Shown in pieces: positions 6,842-16,747 of a stretch of 64,000 bases of DNA. The notes beneath the pieces are model-generated. The model was given only the letters and a program-made list of their open reading frames with translations. It did not search any database and was not told where the DNA came from. Source of the DNA: Aequorivita antarctica (GTDB lineage Bacteria > Bacteroidota > Bacteroidia > Flavobacteriales > Flavobacteriaceae); the NCBI RefSeq assembly GCF_007997155.1, contig NZ_VORT01000005.1:1-64000 (forward strand), in the 5' to 3' direction. The position numbers were made by a program, and so were the translations under genes. Position 1 is the first letter of the stretch; each line of letters opens with the position of its first letter.

Positions 6842-9058
6842 ATGAAGAAGAATTTTAAAGTTTTGTTTCTTGTTGTTTTTGTTTCTGTAGCTTCCTGCAG
6901 TTTTACAACCAAGGAATTTAACGATCCCGATAAAGACAAACTACTATTAGACCTTATAACATACGTGCTTCAAAAGGGCCATTATGATCCGAAAGACATA
7001 AACGATCAGTTTTCGGCAGATGTTTATGAGAACTTCATAAATGGACTCGACCCTTTAAAAAGATATTTCATAGCTTCTGATATTGCCGAATTCAGCAAAT
7101 ACAAAACTGAGATTGATGACCAAATTAAAAATAAAGATCTTTCGTTTTTCGATTTGGTTTACGGTCGTTTTCAGGAGCGTATGGAAGATGTGAAAAAGAT
7201 CTATCCCGAAGTTTTGAGCAAACCTTTTGATTTTAATGAAAAGGAAACCATCAATGTGGATTATGATAAATTGGCTTATGCCGAATCTAAGAAAGATTTG
7301 AAGGCGCGCTGGAAACAACAATTAAAATTCACAACACTTTCGGGTTATTATGATTTGGTAGAAGATCAAAAGAACAAAAAAAAGGGCATTACTTCATCTG
7401 AAGAAGCTACCGATAACGATATTGAAGGTGATACAGATTTTTCTAAAACTGACAAAAAGTCTAAGACAGAAGCAAAGGAACCTTTTGAGCCAAAGTCTTT
7501 GGAAGAACTTGAAAAGAAATCTCGCGAAACCACAAAAAATTCCTTGGATGAATATTTTGACTTCACCAAAGATTTGGAACGTAAGGACTATTTCTCAATT
7601 TATTTAAACACAATTGTTGAAGAGTACGATCCGCACAGCAACTATTTTGCACCGCCAGAAAAAGACAGGTTCGATCTGCAAATGTCAGGAAAGCTGGAAG
7701 GCATAGGAGCAAGGCTTCAAAAGAAAAACGATTATATCACGGTGATTGAAGTTATAGGCGGGGGCCCAGCGTGGCGAAGTGAAAAAATTGAAGTGGGCGA
7801 TGCTATTTTAAAAGTAAAACAAGAAAATGAAGATGATGCCGTAAGCATAATTGGTATGCGTATTGATGACGCCGTGAAATTAATAAAAGGTCCAAAAGGG
7901 ACCCAAGTTACGTTGACAATAAAAAATGTGGACGGAACAATTTCCGACAAAACCCTTACCCGCGATATTGTTGAGCTTGAAGAAACCTATGCAAAATCTT
8001 CATTTATTGAAAAGGACGACCGCAAATTTGGATTAATAAATCTGCCGCAGTTCTATTTTGATATGGAAAATTACAAAGAAAGAAATGCAGCCACAGATGT
8101 TAAAAAAGAAATCATCCGCCTAAAAGAACAAGGCATGGAAGGTCTTGTTTTGGATCTTCGCGACAATGGCGGCGGATCTTTAAGAACTGCTGTGGATATT
8201 GCAGGTCTGTTCATAAAAAAAGGGCCAGTTGTGCAAGTTGCTTCAGCAGGAAATAAAGAAGTACTTGAGGATAAAGACAGCGAAGTGGTTTGGGACGGCC
8301 CATTGGTTATTTTGGTGAACGAGCTTTCCGCTTCGGCTTCAGAGATTTTGGCCGCTGCAATGCAGGATTACAAACGCGCAATAATCATTGGTAGTAAGCA
8401 GACCTATGGAAAAGGAACTGTACAGAATGTTATAGACCTGAACCAATGGCTCCGTAAAAATGACATGGGCGATTTGGGCGCTTTGAAAATAACTTCCCAA
8501 AAATTCTATCGTGTCAATGGTGGTTCAACCCAATTGGAAGGTGTAAAAAGCGATGTGGTTATGCCAGATCGATACAGTTATATTGATATAGGCGAAAGAG
8601 ATTACCCAAACCCGTTGCCCTATGATAAAATTGATGCTGCAAAATATACTGTTTGGGACGGTTACATTGATTACGACGAAACTATTCAAAAAAGCAAAGC
8701 TAGAATGGCTCAAAACGAACATTTGACATTAATCGATGATAATGCAAAATGGATAAGGGAACGTAGAGATGAAAAAGAGGTAAACCTTAATTATAAAGAT
8801 TACAGCGCCGATATTGATAAACGCAAACAGGAAACCAAACGTTTTGAAGCGATTGATAAATACGACAATCACCTAACTTTTGAATCCTTGCCTTATGAAA
8901 CAGCATTGATGAAGCAAGACACAACCCTATCTGATAAGCGCAAAAGATGGCACAAAAACCTGATTAAGGATATGTATATTGAAGAGGCTATCAATGTGCT
9001 TGAAGATTTAAAGCTCAATAATATTAAAGCTGGAAAAGTAGCTGATATTAAAAATTAA
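6842..9058 (+). CDS. Carboxy-terminal processing protease (Prc/Tsp family)
   Basis: A periplasmic serine protease that cleaves proteins near their C-termini. I start it at the second ATG (6842), which gives a clean lipoprotein signal ending VSVASC; the first ATG (6833) adds three residues. Order: Tsp N-terminal domain (about 25-230), PDZ domain (about 245-335, with KLEGIGARL at its start), S41 protease domain with LDLRDNGGGSL, the catalytic Ser within NELSASASEI and the catalytic Lys in QTYGKGTVQ, then the C-terminal DUF3340-type region (about 560-700). At 738 residues it matches the long E. coli Prc class rather than the short CtpA class. Regulators or substrates are not visible nearby. Confidence 0.93.
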   Translation: MKKNFKVLFLVVFVSVASCSFTTKEFNDPDKDKLLLDLITYVLQKGHYDPKDINDQFSADVYENFINGLDPLKRYFIASDIAEFSKYKTEIDDQIKNKDLSFFDLVYGRFQERMEDVKKIYPEVLSKPFDFNEKETINVDYDKLAYAESKKDLKARWKQQLKFTTLSGYYDLVEDQKNKKKGITSSEEATDNDIEGDTDFSKTDKKSKTEAKEPFEPKSLEELEKKSRETTKNSLDEYFDFTKDLERKDYFSIYLNTIVEEYDPHSNYFAPPEKDRFDLQMSGKLEGIGARLQKKNDYITVIEVIGGGPAWRSEKIEVGDAILKVKQENEDDAVSIIGMRIDDAVKLIKGPKGTQVTLTIKNVDGTISDKTLTRDIVELEETYAKSSFIEKDDRKFGLINLPQFYFDMENYKERNAATDVKKEIIRLKEQGMEGLVLDLRDNGGGSLRTAVDIAGLFIKKGPVVQVASAGNKEVLEDKDSEVVWDGPLVILVNELSASASEILAAAMQDYKRAIIIGSKQTYGKGTVQNVIDLNQWLRKNDMGDLGALKITSQKFYRVNGGSTQLEGVKSDVVMPDRYSYIDIGERDYPNPLPYDKIDAAKYTVWDGYIDYDETIQKSKARMAQNEHLTLIDDNAKWIRERRDEKEVNLNYKDYSADIDKRKQETKRFEAIDKYDNHLTFESLPYETALMKQDTTLSDKRKRWHKNLIKDMYIEEAINVLEDLKLNNIKAGKVADIKN

Positions 9059-9121
9059 TAAAAGGTTGAAGCCAATGCTTGTTTCTTAATGATACAAGCT
9101 AAATTTTACTAAATTTGAAGT

Positions 9122-10228
9122 GTGAAAAACTCCACTTCATTAACCAGAATAGCGCTCCGAAAGTTCAAAAAAAACTTTTGGGGCGTTTTTAGTTTGGGTT
9201 TTTTAGCGCTCTGTGTGTTGGTTGCGATTTTTGCGTATGCCTTGGCGCCAGATAATTCACAGAACGCAAACCAAATGCATCTTTCCATCCATTCTAAAAA
9301 TCCGGGATTTTCTGTGCAGATGTTAACCATTCCCGCTACTGTGGAAGCGCAAAATCCATTATCGGTATTCTTCTTCGGAAAAAAGAATGCGGATACGGAA
9401 ATTCCTATTTCGAAATTTTATTTGACGGAAAGTTCAATCGAAATAACAGAGTATACACCAGATGGAACTGACGGTCTTGAAAAAGGATATGCAATTTCAC
9501 ATTTCCCCAATGCAAGCTCAGTTAAAGAAATTTCAAAGAAATACATTTCAGAAAAAAAATTCCTTCTCGGAACCGATAAATACGGTCGCGACCTGCTGAG
9601 CAGAATGTTAATAGGCATTAGGATTTCATTGGCTATTGGTTTTGTTGCCGTGTTCATTTCATTAGTAATAGGAGTCACAATGGGAGCCATTGCTGGCTAC
9701 TTTGGAGGAAAAGTGGATGCTGCAATAATGTGGCTTATCAATGTTACTTGGTCTATTCCAACTTTGCTTTTGGTGATTGCTATCACCTTGGCGCTAGGCA
9801 AAGGTTTTTGGCAGGTTTTTATAGCCGTAGGGCTCACAATGTGGGTAGAAGTTGCTCGCGTAGTCCGCGGTCAGGTTATGGGCGTAAAACAGATGCAATA
9901 CGTAACCGCTGCAAGGGCTTTGGGTTTTAATGATTTCAGAATAATTGTAAATCATATTTTGCCAAATAGTATGGCACCTGTTATCATTATTTCTGCTGCC
10001 AATTTTGCGGGAGCTATACTTATTGAAAGTGGGCTCTCTTTTCTGGGAATCGGAGCACAGCCGCCAATGCCAAGTTGGGGCGGTATTATAAAAGACCACT
10101 ACGCCTATATTATTTTAGGAAAACCCTATCTTGCCCTAATTCCTGGGCTGGCCATTATGAGTTTGGTCACTGCTTTTATGTTAATAGGAAATGCCCTGCG
10201 CGATGCGATGGATGTGCGGAATAATTAA
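9122..10228 (+). CDS. ABC transporter permease, OppC/DppC type
   Basis: A 368-residue inner-membrane permease of the peptide/nickel ABC importer class. It starts with GTG at 9122; no better ATG precedes the conserved N-terminal segment (SLGFLALCVLVAIFAYAL, the OppC_N helix). A periplasmic segment of about 90 residues is followed by five membrane helices. The EAA loop that docks with the ATPase is visible around ARALGFNDFRIIVNHILPN. The C-terminus GNALRDAMDVR is typical of DppC. The partner permease, ATPases and binding protein are not in the window, so the gene is an orphan here, as Bacteroidota oppC genes often are. Confidence 0.9.
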   Translation: MKNSTSLTRIALRKFKKNFWGVFSLGFLALCVLVAIFAYALAPDNSQNANQMHLSIHSKNPGFSVQMLTIPATVEAQNPLSVFFFGKKNADTEIPISKFYLTESSIEITEYTPDGTDGLEKGYAISHFPNASSVKEISKKYISEKKFLLGTDKYGRDLLSRMLIGIRISLAIGFVAVFISLVIGVTMGAIAGYFGGKVDAAIMWLINVTWSIPTLLLVIAITLALGKGFWQVFIAVGLTMWVEVARVVRGQVMGVKQMQYVTAARALGFNDFRIIVNHILPNSMAPVIIISAANFAGAILIESGLSFLGIGAQPPMPSWGGIIKDHYAYIILGKPYLALIPGLAIMSLVTAFMLIGNALRDAMDVRNN

Positions 10229-10238
10229 TTGAATTTTA

Positions 10239-11054
10239 ATGAACCGAAAATACATTTACCCTTTAGTAATTATAATCGTAACAGTTGTACTCTATTATGC
10301 TGACGATTTATTCGAAAAAGACAATAATTCAGTCGCTAATACTTCAATAGTAAAGCGAGGAAATTCAAATGAATTTGACGACTCTTTCCTTCCTGCATCA
10401 ACTACGGGAGCCATTGTGAAACACAATTTTTTCACACTTTCCTATTCCGAAAAAGACGAACAGGCAGAGTGGGTGGCTTATGAATTGGCTAAAAGCGACC
10501 TTTCAAAAAATGAATTTGAACGACCTTATTTTATTGAAGATAAAAGTGTAAAAACGAAATCTGCAGATTGGCGCAATTATAAGAATTCGGGTTACGACCG
10601 TGGCCATCAATGTCCAGCAGGTGATAGAAGAATATCTTTTGAAGCTTATAACGAAACATTTTTGACCAGCAATATAAGTCCGCAGGACCATAGTTTTAAC
10701 GCTGGTATCTGGAACCGCTTGGAGCAGAAAGTGAGGTTTTGGGCTGAAAAATATGACGGCGTTTACGTTGTTACAGGAGGTGTTTTAAAAGGAAATATGA
10801 AAACCATTGGCGATGAAAATGTATCGGTTCCCAATGAATTCTATAAAATAGTTGTTGATGTTTCCAATGGCAATTATAAAGCCATCGCGTTCGTTATTCC
10901 GAATAAACCTTCTAGCGATTCTTTTTATGAATACGCCATTTCCATTGATGAAGTTGAAGCTAAAACCGGAATTGATTTTTTCCCGAAATTGCCAGATTCC
11001 ATTGAAAACTCAATGGAAAATACAATTGATTTAAAAGCTTGGGGTAGGAAATAG
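10239..11054 (+). CDS. DNA/RNA non-specific endonuclease, membrane-anchored
   Basis: A 271-residue NUC-superfamily (beta-beta-alpha metal) nuclease. A single N-terminal hydrophobic helix (about residues 5-21) acts as a signal anchor, so the enzyme should face the periplasm or outside. The catalytic motif is DRGHQCPAGDR, with the general-base His in DRGH. The metal-binding Asn and helix follow in FNAGIWNRLEQKVR. Family members cut single- and double-stranded DNA and RNA and are thought to serve nutrient scavenging. It lies 10 bp after the permease gene and may be co-transcribed with it. No immunity protein is visible, which argues against a toxin role. Confidence 0.92.
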   Translation: MNRKYIYPLVIIIVTVVLYYADDLFEKDNNSVANTSIVKRGNSNEFDDSFLPASTTGAIVKHNFFTLSYSEKDEQAEWVAYELAKSDLSKNEFERPYFIEDKSVKTKSADWRNYKNSGYDRGHQCPAGDRRISFEAYNETFLTSNISPQDHSFNAGIWNRLEQKVRFWAEKYDGVYVVTGGVLKGNMKTIGDENVSVPNEFYKIVVDVSNGNYKAIAFVIPNKPSSDSFYEYAISIDEVEAKTGIDFFPKLPDSIENSMENTIDLKAWGRK

Positions 11055-11108
11055 TGGTCAGTACGCTGTTATCAGTATCCAGTTGCAGTTGACGGTAAGT
11101 TCAGTTTG

Positions 11109-12365
11109 CTATGCGTAGTGATAATTCGCCCCATCCAGCTTTACAAAAATAAAGAGCAAAATAGTAAAACCCCACAAGGCCGATCCTCCGTAACTAAAGA
11201 AGGGAAGCGGAATCCCAACGGTTGGAAAAATGCCTGTTACCATCCCGATATTCACAAAAAAGTGCAAAAAGAGAATTGCCGCGACACTATAACCATAAAC
11301 TCTTCCAAATTGATTTTTTTGTTTTTCCGCCCGATAGATAATCCTTGTTATTAGTGCAACAAACAGCAGTACAACTATCATACTTCCCAAAAAGCCCCAT
11401 TCTTCGCCTACCGTGCTGAAAATATAGTCAGTATGTTGCTCAGGCACAAAATTTCCTTTGGTCTGTGTTCCCTGTGTCCAGCCTTTTCCGAGCCAGCCGC
11501 CATTGCTAATTGCTATTTCGCTTTGGTTGGTGTTATAACCAATTCCGCGGGCGTCGACTTCTTTTCCCAATACAATGTTGAAACGGTCACGGTGGTGCTG
11601 CTTAAAAACGTTGTTGAAAATATAGCTTACAGAAAATGCGAAGGCAATACAACCAACCGCAATTAGAATGTATTTTATAATGCTAGGACGTTTTCTTCTA
11701 TTCCGATAAAATAGAATTCCAGTCAATAGAACTACGCCAACGGCAACCCAAACCGCCCCAAAAGCGAGTGTTGATACAAAAAGCATAACCGCAAAAAGAC
11801 CCAATAGCAAATAAACCCCATGAAGTCCTTCTCTGTAAAGCGGAAAAACAAACGCAGCATAGATAAGCGCGCTTCCAGGGTCTGGTTGAAGGATAATTAA
11901 AACTGCGGGTAGGGCAATAATAATAAGGGCTCCTAACTGGTTCTTTAAATCCTTCATATTAGTTTGAATATCACTCACATATTTTGCAAGTGCTAAAGCC
12001 GTAGTGGCCTTTACAAATTCACTGGGCTGGATACTTACGCCTCCGAAATCATACCAAGAAGTGGAACCAGCAATTGTTTTACCGAGGACGAAGAGCCCCA
12101 CGAGTGATATTAAAGAAACTATATAAATAACACTAGCAAAACGTTCATAAAATTTGGATTCAATGGCGAGCACAAAAATAATTATAATAACGCTTAAGCC
12201 TATCCAAATCATCTGTTTGCCATAGATTTGGTCAAAATCGAAAAAACCTTTTGCGCTATCGCTAAGAGAGGCGGAATAGATATTTACCCATCCCATTGCA
12301 ACCAAGGCAATGAAAATAAAAATCATCAACCAGTCAAAACGAACATAACTTTTGCTTGCTGCCAT
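11109..12365 (-). CDS. rodA: Rod-shape SEDS peptidoglycan glycosyltransferase RodA
   Basis: A 418-residue SEDS-family inner-membrane protein with about ten membrane helices. It polymerises lipid II during cell elongation as partner of PBP2. Family signatures are GGVSIQPSEFVKATTALALA (the conserved QPSE loop), LQPDPGSAL, the long periplasmic loop with GWLGKGWTQGTQTKG and FVPEQHTDYIFS, and the C-terminal GIPLPFFSYGGSALW. It overlaps the last base of mrdA and ends the cluster mreB-mreC-mreD-mrdA-rodA, so its expression should follow that operon. It converges on the endonuclease gene with only 54 bp between them. Confidence 0.96.
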   Translation of the reverse strand: MAASKSYVRFDWLMIFIFIALVAMGWVNIYSASLSDSAKGFFDFDQIYGKQMIWIGLSVIIIIFVLAIESKFYERFASVIYIVSLISLVGLFVLGKTIAGSTSWYDFGGVSIQPSEFVKATTALALAKYVSDIQTNMKDLKNQLGALIIIALPAVLIILQPDPGSALIYAAFVFPLYREGLHGVYLLLGLFAVMLFVSTLAFGAVWVAVGVVLLTGILFYRNRRKRPSIIKYILIAVGCIAFAFSVSYIFNNVFKQHHRDRFNIVLGKEVDARGIGYNTNQSEIAISNGGWLGKGWTQGTQTKGNFVPEQHTDYIFSTVGEEWGFLGSMIVVLLFVALITRIIYRAEKQKNQFGRVYGYSVAAILFLHFFVNIGMVTGIFPTVGIPLPFFSYGGSALWGFTILLFIFVKLDGANYHYA

Positions 12366-14230
12366 TAACGATTTATTGAAAAGGGTTGACCACTGTAAGG
12401 TTTGGCGTATTCTGCTTCGAGGCTTCCTTCCAGCACATATTTTTCCATATCGGTACGCGTAATCTCACCTTTTAGATATTTTTCAACCATAAGCCCAGCA
12501 ATTCGTCCTGCCCAGCGTGAACCCCAGTATCCGTTTTCCACAAATACCGCAATAGCAATTTTTGGATTGTCCATTGGCGCAAATGCTACGAAAATGGAAT
12601 GATCTGTAAGCTGAACGCGTTTCCCGCCAATTTTGGTGAAATTTTCTGCGGTTCCAGTTTTCCCGCACATCTCAATGCCAGGAATTTGAATTGAAGCCGC
12701 TGTTCCTCGCTGATAAACTTGATGCATTCCTTCCACAACAGGATAGAAATCTTTCTCTTCCACTGCGGTGTAATGTTTTTCAGTAAATTTCTTCGGAATG
12801 GTATCTGGCCCTATTATATTTTTTATAATGTGGGGTGTATAATAATAACCGCGATTGGCAATTGCTGCTGTAAAATTTGCCATTTGCATCGGGGTGAGCA
12901 AAACTTCCCCTTGCCCAATAGCATTGGAAATGGTCGCCAAGGAAGACCACTTGTGTTCAGGAAATTTGTGAATCTTGTTATAATATTTTGATGTGGGAAT
13001 GTTACCCTTTTTTCCGCTGGGAAGATCATACCCCAAAAAGTCTCCTAGACCAAAACTCATGAGGTCATTTCTCCAGGCATCAATCCCTTCCTGTGGGGTT
13101 GGGTATTTATCAATCACTCTTTTATAAACATTGCAGAAATAGGCATTGCAGCTGTTGGCTATCCCGCCAATCATTGATAAGGGGCTAGGGTGGTGGTGGC
13201 ACCCCAATATTCGGTTGCCATACCTATAACCACCGTAGCATGAGAAAGCATCTTCAGTAGTAACCACGTTTTCGTGAAGGCCAATAAGCGCAATCAAGGT
13301 TTTAAAAGGCGATCCAGGGGGATATTCTCCCATCAAAACCCGATCGTACAAGGGCTTTGCTAAAGTGTCATACCATAATTTTGTAAAATTCTTCGAACGT
13401 TCACGCCCAACTAAAAGAGACGGGTCATAACTGGGCGCAGTAATCAATGCCAGAATTTCGCCCGTAGATGGCTCAATGGCAACAATACCGCCTCTTTTAT
13501 GAACCATCAGTTCCTGTCCGTATTTTTGAAGAGTAGCGTCAATAGTAAGTTGAATATCGTTTCCGCGTTCAGGGAGGGTGTCAAAAACACCTTCTTTATA
13601 GGGGCCAATGTCTCTATTGAAACGGTCCTTCTGAATGTATTTAACACCTTTTATTCCGCGAAGTACATCTTCATATTCCTTTTCAACACCAGCGGTTCCA
13701 ATAAGTTCGCCCATTTGGTAATAGGAATTTTTTTCGATGATAGCATTGTTTACTTCTGCAATGTAGCCCATCACATTTGCTGAATGGTCCACTTGATATT
13801 CGCGAAGGGAGCGGCGTTGAATGTAAAACCCTTCATATTTGTGCATTTTTTCCGAAAGAGAAGCATAATCGGCCTTGTTCAATTGAGGAAGCACTACTGA
13901 AGGAAGACGTGGTGAGTACACTCGCGCTTTGTGCAATATTTCCTTGAATTCCTCTTTGGTTATTTTTAGCAAACCACAAAACTCCAAAGTGTCCAAAGGT
14001 TTTACATCTTTTGGAATCACCATCACATCATACGACGGCTGGTTTGAAACTAAAAGTTTATTGTTGCGGTCAAACATATAACCTCGCTGTGGATAGTCGT
14101 ACATTACCTTAATGGCACTGTTTTGAGCAAGAGAGTCTGAGGAAGCATCATAAACTTGCAAATAGAAAAGCCTGGCCGTAAAAAGTAGGCCACTTATAAG
14201 AACCAATGCTATAAGTACAATTTTTCTCAT
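12365..14230 (-). CDS. mrdA: Penicillin-binding protein 2 (elongasome transpeptidase)
   Basis: A 621-residue class B penicillin-binding protein that cross-links peptidoglycan with RodA in the elongasome. One N-terminal membrane helix (about 4-22) is followed by the PBP dimerisation/pedestal domain with RGYMFDRNNKLLVSNQPSYD, then the transpeptidase domain. The three active-site motifs are present: SxxK in YPPGSPFKT (near 305), SxN in ANSCNAYF, and KTG in MCGKTGTAEN (near 523). It overlaps mreD by 4 bp and rodA by 1 bp. Length is normal for the family. Confidence 0.96.
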   Translation of the reverse strand: MRKIVLIALVLISGLLFTARLFYLQVYDASSDSLAQNSAIKVMYDYPQRGYMFDRNNKLLVSNQPSYDVMVIPKDVKPLDTLEFCGLLKITKEEFKEILHKARVYSPRLPSVVLPQLNKADYASLSEKMHKYEGFYIQRRSLREYQVDHSANVMGYIAEVNNAIIEKNSYYQMGELIGTAGVEKEYEDVLRGIKGVKYIQKDRFNRDIGPYKEGVFDTLPERGNDIQLTIDATLQKYGQELMVHKRGGIVAIEPSTGEILALITAPSYDPSLLVGRERSKNFTKLWYDTLAKPLYDRVLMGEYPPGSPFKTLIALIGLHENVVTTEDAFSCYGGYRYGNRILGCHHHPSPLSMIGGIANSCNAYFCNVYKRVIDKYPTPQEGIDAWRNDLMSFGLGDFLGYDLPSGKKGNIPTSKYYNKIHKFPEHKWSSLATISNAIGQGEVLLTPMQMANFTAAIANRGYYYTPHIIKNIIGPDTIPKKFTEKHYTAVEEKDFYPVVEGMHQVYQRGTAASIQIPGIEMCGKTGTAENFTKIGGKRVQLTDHSIFVAFAPMDNPKIAIAVFVENGYWGSRWAGRIAGLMVEKYLKGEITRTDMEKYVLEGSLEAEYAKPYSGQPFSINR

Positions 14231-14736
14231 GTAGATTTTCTATTGAACAAAATCAAGGTACACACTACCAAAACTATGGTAAATATCCCAGAAAACAACG
14301 TAGATTTAAGTAACAGTGGTATGTGCTTTACACTAAAAATTTCCAAAGAAAACATCACAAAATGGTGCATAAAAACCAAAGAAGAAATGTACGTTAGCCT
14401 TTCCATGGGGTCGGCTTTTTTAATTTTTATACTGTTGTATTCATAGCTAACGCCGAACGAATATTTTAAAACTACTGGGCGAATGTAGGCTATAAAAGCA
14501 CAGGCCGCAGCGTGAACGCCACCGGAATCCTCAAAAATATCGATGGATAGTCCCAAAAGGAAACTTAAAAATATTAAAAGCCCTTTGTTTCCGTCCAATG
14601 GATACATCAAAATGAAGAAGATATATAGATAGGGATTTATGTAACCTGCAAGATTTATATTGTTAAGCATCAGTACTTGAAGAAAAACAAGTGCGATAAA
14701 CCGAACTATATTTATAACAACATCATTGTTCTTCAT
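14227..14736 (-). CDS. mreD: Rod-shape-determining protein MreD
   Basis: A 169-residue integral membrane protein with five to six hydrophobic helices. Sequence conservation is low in this family; the call rests on length, helix pattern, the segment YINPYLYIFFILMYP and the position between mreC and mrdA, where mreD normally sits. MreD helps organise MreB-MreC-PBP2-RodA at the inner membrane. It overlaps mreC by 14 bp and mrdA by 4 bp, which fits translational coupling. Confidence 0.9.
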   Translation of the reverse strand: MKNNDVVINIVRFIALVFLQVLMLNNINLAGYINPYLYIFFILMYPLDGNKGLLIFLSFLLGLSIDIFEDSGGVHAAACAFIAYIRPVVLKYSFGVSYEYNSIKIKKADPMERLTYISSLVFMHHFVMFSLEIFSVKHIPLLLKSTLFSGIFTIVLVVCTLILFNRKST

Positions 14737-15553
14737 CTTCCATTCTTTTTTCCAGTTCTATAATTTCTTGTGCTTCCTTATTTTCAATTAAGTAAACCTG
14801 CTCAAGACTCGTCATATCATTAAAAAGATCAATATTTACATAATAATAATTGTCATCGTTATCAAGATGAAAATCTTTTACGGTACCAATAAAAATCCCT
14901 TCAGGAAAAATTGTAGATCTTCCTCCAGTTACAACTGTATCGCCTTTTTCCAACTTCGCAAGTCTTGGAATATCTATTAATTGTGCAACGTTTGGGTCTT
15001 TAGTATTCCATATAAGCGATCCGAAATGGCTGGATTTTTTTAGCTTCGCATTAATCCTGCTTTTTGTATTCAAAATAGATTGGACGGTTGCATAGTTTTC
15101 TGAAACATCACTTACAATGCCCACAATTCCTTTGGAAGAAATAACGCCCAAATCTATTTTTATACTATCTTTTCTGCCTTTGTCCAACGTGAGTTGGTTT
15201 TTGGTTTTCGAATAGTTGTTATTGATAACGCGTGCGGTAAAATATTCATATTTATTAGGAAGAAGGGTGCTGTCCAGCTTTTCAAAAACAACTACTTCCT
15301 TAAATTGGTCCAGCTTTTTCCGAAGCATTAAATTTTCCTGAAGCAACTGTTCGTTTTCTTTCCCCAGTGAAAAATAATCTGTAATGCTATTTTTGTATGA
15401 ATAAACCCCGCCTGTAACATAATTGGCAGAGCTTATAAACTTATTATTGTGATAATTGTGAGTTTGGATGGTGAGCGCTACGGAAATTGTAAAAAGCACG
15501 GCAAACAACAGGAAATTTTTATTCCGAATGAAGAAAAATATAATCTGCTGCAT
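14723..15553 (-). CDS. mreC: Rod-shape-determining protein MreC
   Basis: A 276-residue bitopic protein: one N-terminal membrane helix (about 10-28), a short coiled-coil around residues 60-95 (ENEQLLQENLMLRKKLDQF), then the periplasmic beta-domain pair with VISSKGIVGIVSDVSENYA and GDTVVTGGRSTIFPEG, both family hallmarks. MreC activates PBP2 and links it to the MreB cytoskeleton. It lies 102 bp downstream of mreB. The C-terminal tail is acidic and ends EDEEQ. Confidence 0.94.
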   Translation of the reverse strand: MQQIIFFFIRNKNFLLFAVLFTISVALTIQTHNYHNNKFISSANYVTGGVYSYKNSITDYFSLGKENEQLLQENLMLRKKLDQFKEVVVFEKLDSTLLPNKYEYFTARVINNNYSKTKNQLTLDKGRKDSIKIDLGVISSKGIVGIVSDVSENYATVQSILNTKSRINAKLKKSSHFGSLIWNTKDPNVAQLIDIPRLAKLEKGDTVVTGGRSTIFPEGIFIGTVKDFHLDNDDNYYYVNIDLFNDMTSLEQVYLIENKEAQEIIELEKRMEDEEQ

Positions 15554-15655
15554 TGCTTTGTGGGGTTAATAAATTCTGCTTTCTAATGGGAGCAACGCCA
15601 TAAATGGGCAACTATTCTTTTAAATCTTTTCAGTGAAATTAAATTCTTCCGAAAA

Positions 15656-16684
15656 CTATTTAATCAGCACGCTTTTGTACTTGTTCAGATTTTTCAAACA
15701 AATTCCGGTACCGCGAACTACAGCGCGCAAAGGATCTTCAGCAATATACACCGGAAGATCGGTCTTTTGCGAAAGCCTTTTGTCCAATCCGCGGAGCATA
15801 GAGCCACCGCCAGCAAGATAAATTCCGGTGTTGTAAATATCAGCGGCAAGTTCAGGTGGCGTTTGCGAAAGCGTCTCCATTACCGCATCTTCAATTCGAA
15901 GGATGGATTTGTCGAGTGCTTTTGCAATTTCTCTGTAAGAAGTTTGTACCTGTTTTGGTTTTCCTGTAAGTAAATCGCGTCCTTGCACGTCCATTTCGTC
16001 TGGTGGAAGTTCAAGGTCTTCTGTAGCGGCACCAATCTGGATTTTTATTTTTTCAGCAGTACGTTCACCCACATACAAGTTGTGCTGCGTTCGCATATAG
16101 TAAACAATATCGTTTGTGAAAACGTCACCAGCAATTTTTATAGATTTGTCGCAAACAATTCCTCCAAGGGCGATTACGGCAATTTCAGTGGTTCCACCTC
16201 CTATGTCCACAACCATATTTCCTTTAGGTTGCATAATGTCAACGCCAATACCAATCGCAGCTGCCATTGGTTCGTGAATCAAGTAAACTTCTTTTCCGTT
16301 AACGCGTTCCGCACTTTCCTTTACCGCACGCATTTCCACTTCGGTAATTCCACTGGGAATACAGATAACCATGCGCAATGAAGGTTTCAGCCATCTTTTC
16401 TTAAGTGCTGGAATGTCGCTGATGAACATATTTATCATCTTTTCACTAGCGTCAAAATCTGCAATAACGCCATCTTTCAACGGACGAATTGTTTTTATGT
16501 TTTCGTGTGTTTTTCCCTGCATCATCGCGGCTTCGCGGCCCACGGCGATTATTTTTCCGGTAGTTCTATCGCGTGCAACAATAGACGGCGCATCTACAAC
16601 TACTTTGTCGTTGTGGATTATCAGGGTGTTTGCGGTACCCAAGTCAATGGCTATTTCTTCAGTCAGGAAGTCAAAAAATCCCAT
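15656..16684 (-). CDS. mreB: Actin-like rod-shape protein MreB
   Basis: A 342-residue bacterial actin that forms membrane-bound filaments guiding lateral wall synthesis. It opens with the amphipathic-to-phosphate-1 stretch FFDFLTEEIAIDLGTANTL; phosphate-2 is VVDIGGGTTEIAVIALGG and the adenosine motif is YLAGGGSMLRGLD. Length is normal. It lies 63 bp downstream of purH on the same strand and has its own TAnnTTTG box, so it can be expressed both by read-through and from its own promoter. Confidence 0.97.
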   Translation of the reverse strand: MGFFDFLTEEIAIDLGTANTLIIHNDKVVVDAPSIVARDRTTGKIIAVGREAAMMQGKTHENIKTIRPLKDGVIADFDASEKMINMFISDIPALKKRWLKPSLRMVICIPSGITEVEMRAVKESAERVNGKEVYLIHEPMAAAIGIGVDIMQPKGNMVVDIGGGTTEIAVIALGGIVCDKSIKIAGDVFTNDIVYYMRTQHNLYVGERTAEKIKIQIGAATEDLELPPDEMDVQGRDLLTGKPKQVQTSYREIAKALDKSILRIEDAVMETLSQTPPELAADIYNTGIYLAGGGSMLRGLDKRLSQKTDLPVYIAEDPLRAVVRGTGICLKNLNKYKSVLIK

Positions 16685-16732
16685 AGTTTAAATCGGTGGT
16701 ATTGAAGGTTAACGTGTTAGGTTTGGTTTTAA

Positions 16733-16740
16733 CAAATGTA
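16733..16740 (-). promoter_or_regulatory. Putative -7 box of the mreB promoter
   Basis: On the minus strand this reads TACATTTG, an exact TAnnTTTG match, in the 63-bp purH-mreB gap. The leader would be about 42 bases. No -33 TTTG is seen. Confidence 0.4.
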
Positions 16741-16747
16741 ATAAAAT

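Noticed and set aside
10239-11054. Reading the endonuclease as a contact-dependent or T6SS toxin
   Set aside because: It has a simple N-terminal anchor and no delivery domain, and no small immunity-like gene is adjacent. A nutritional or envelope nuclease is more likely.
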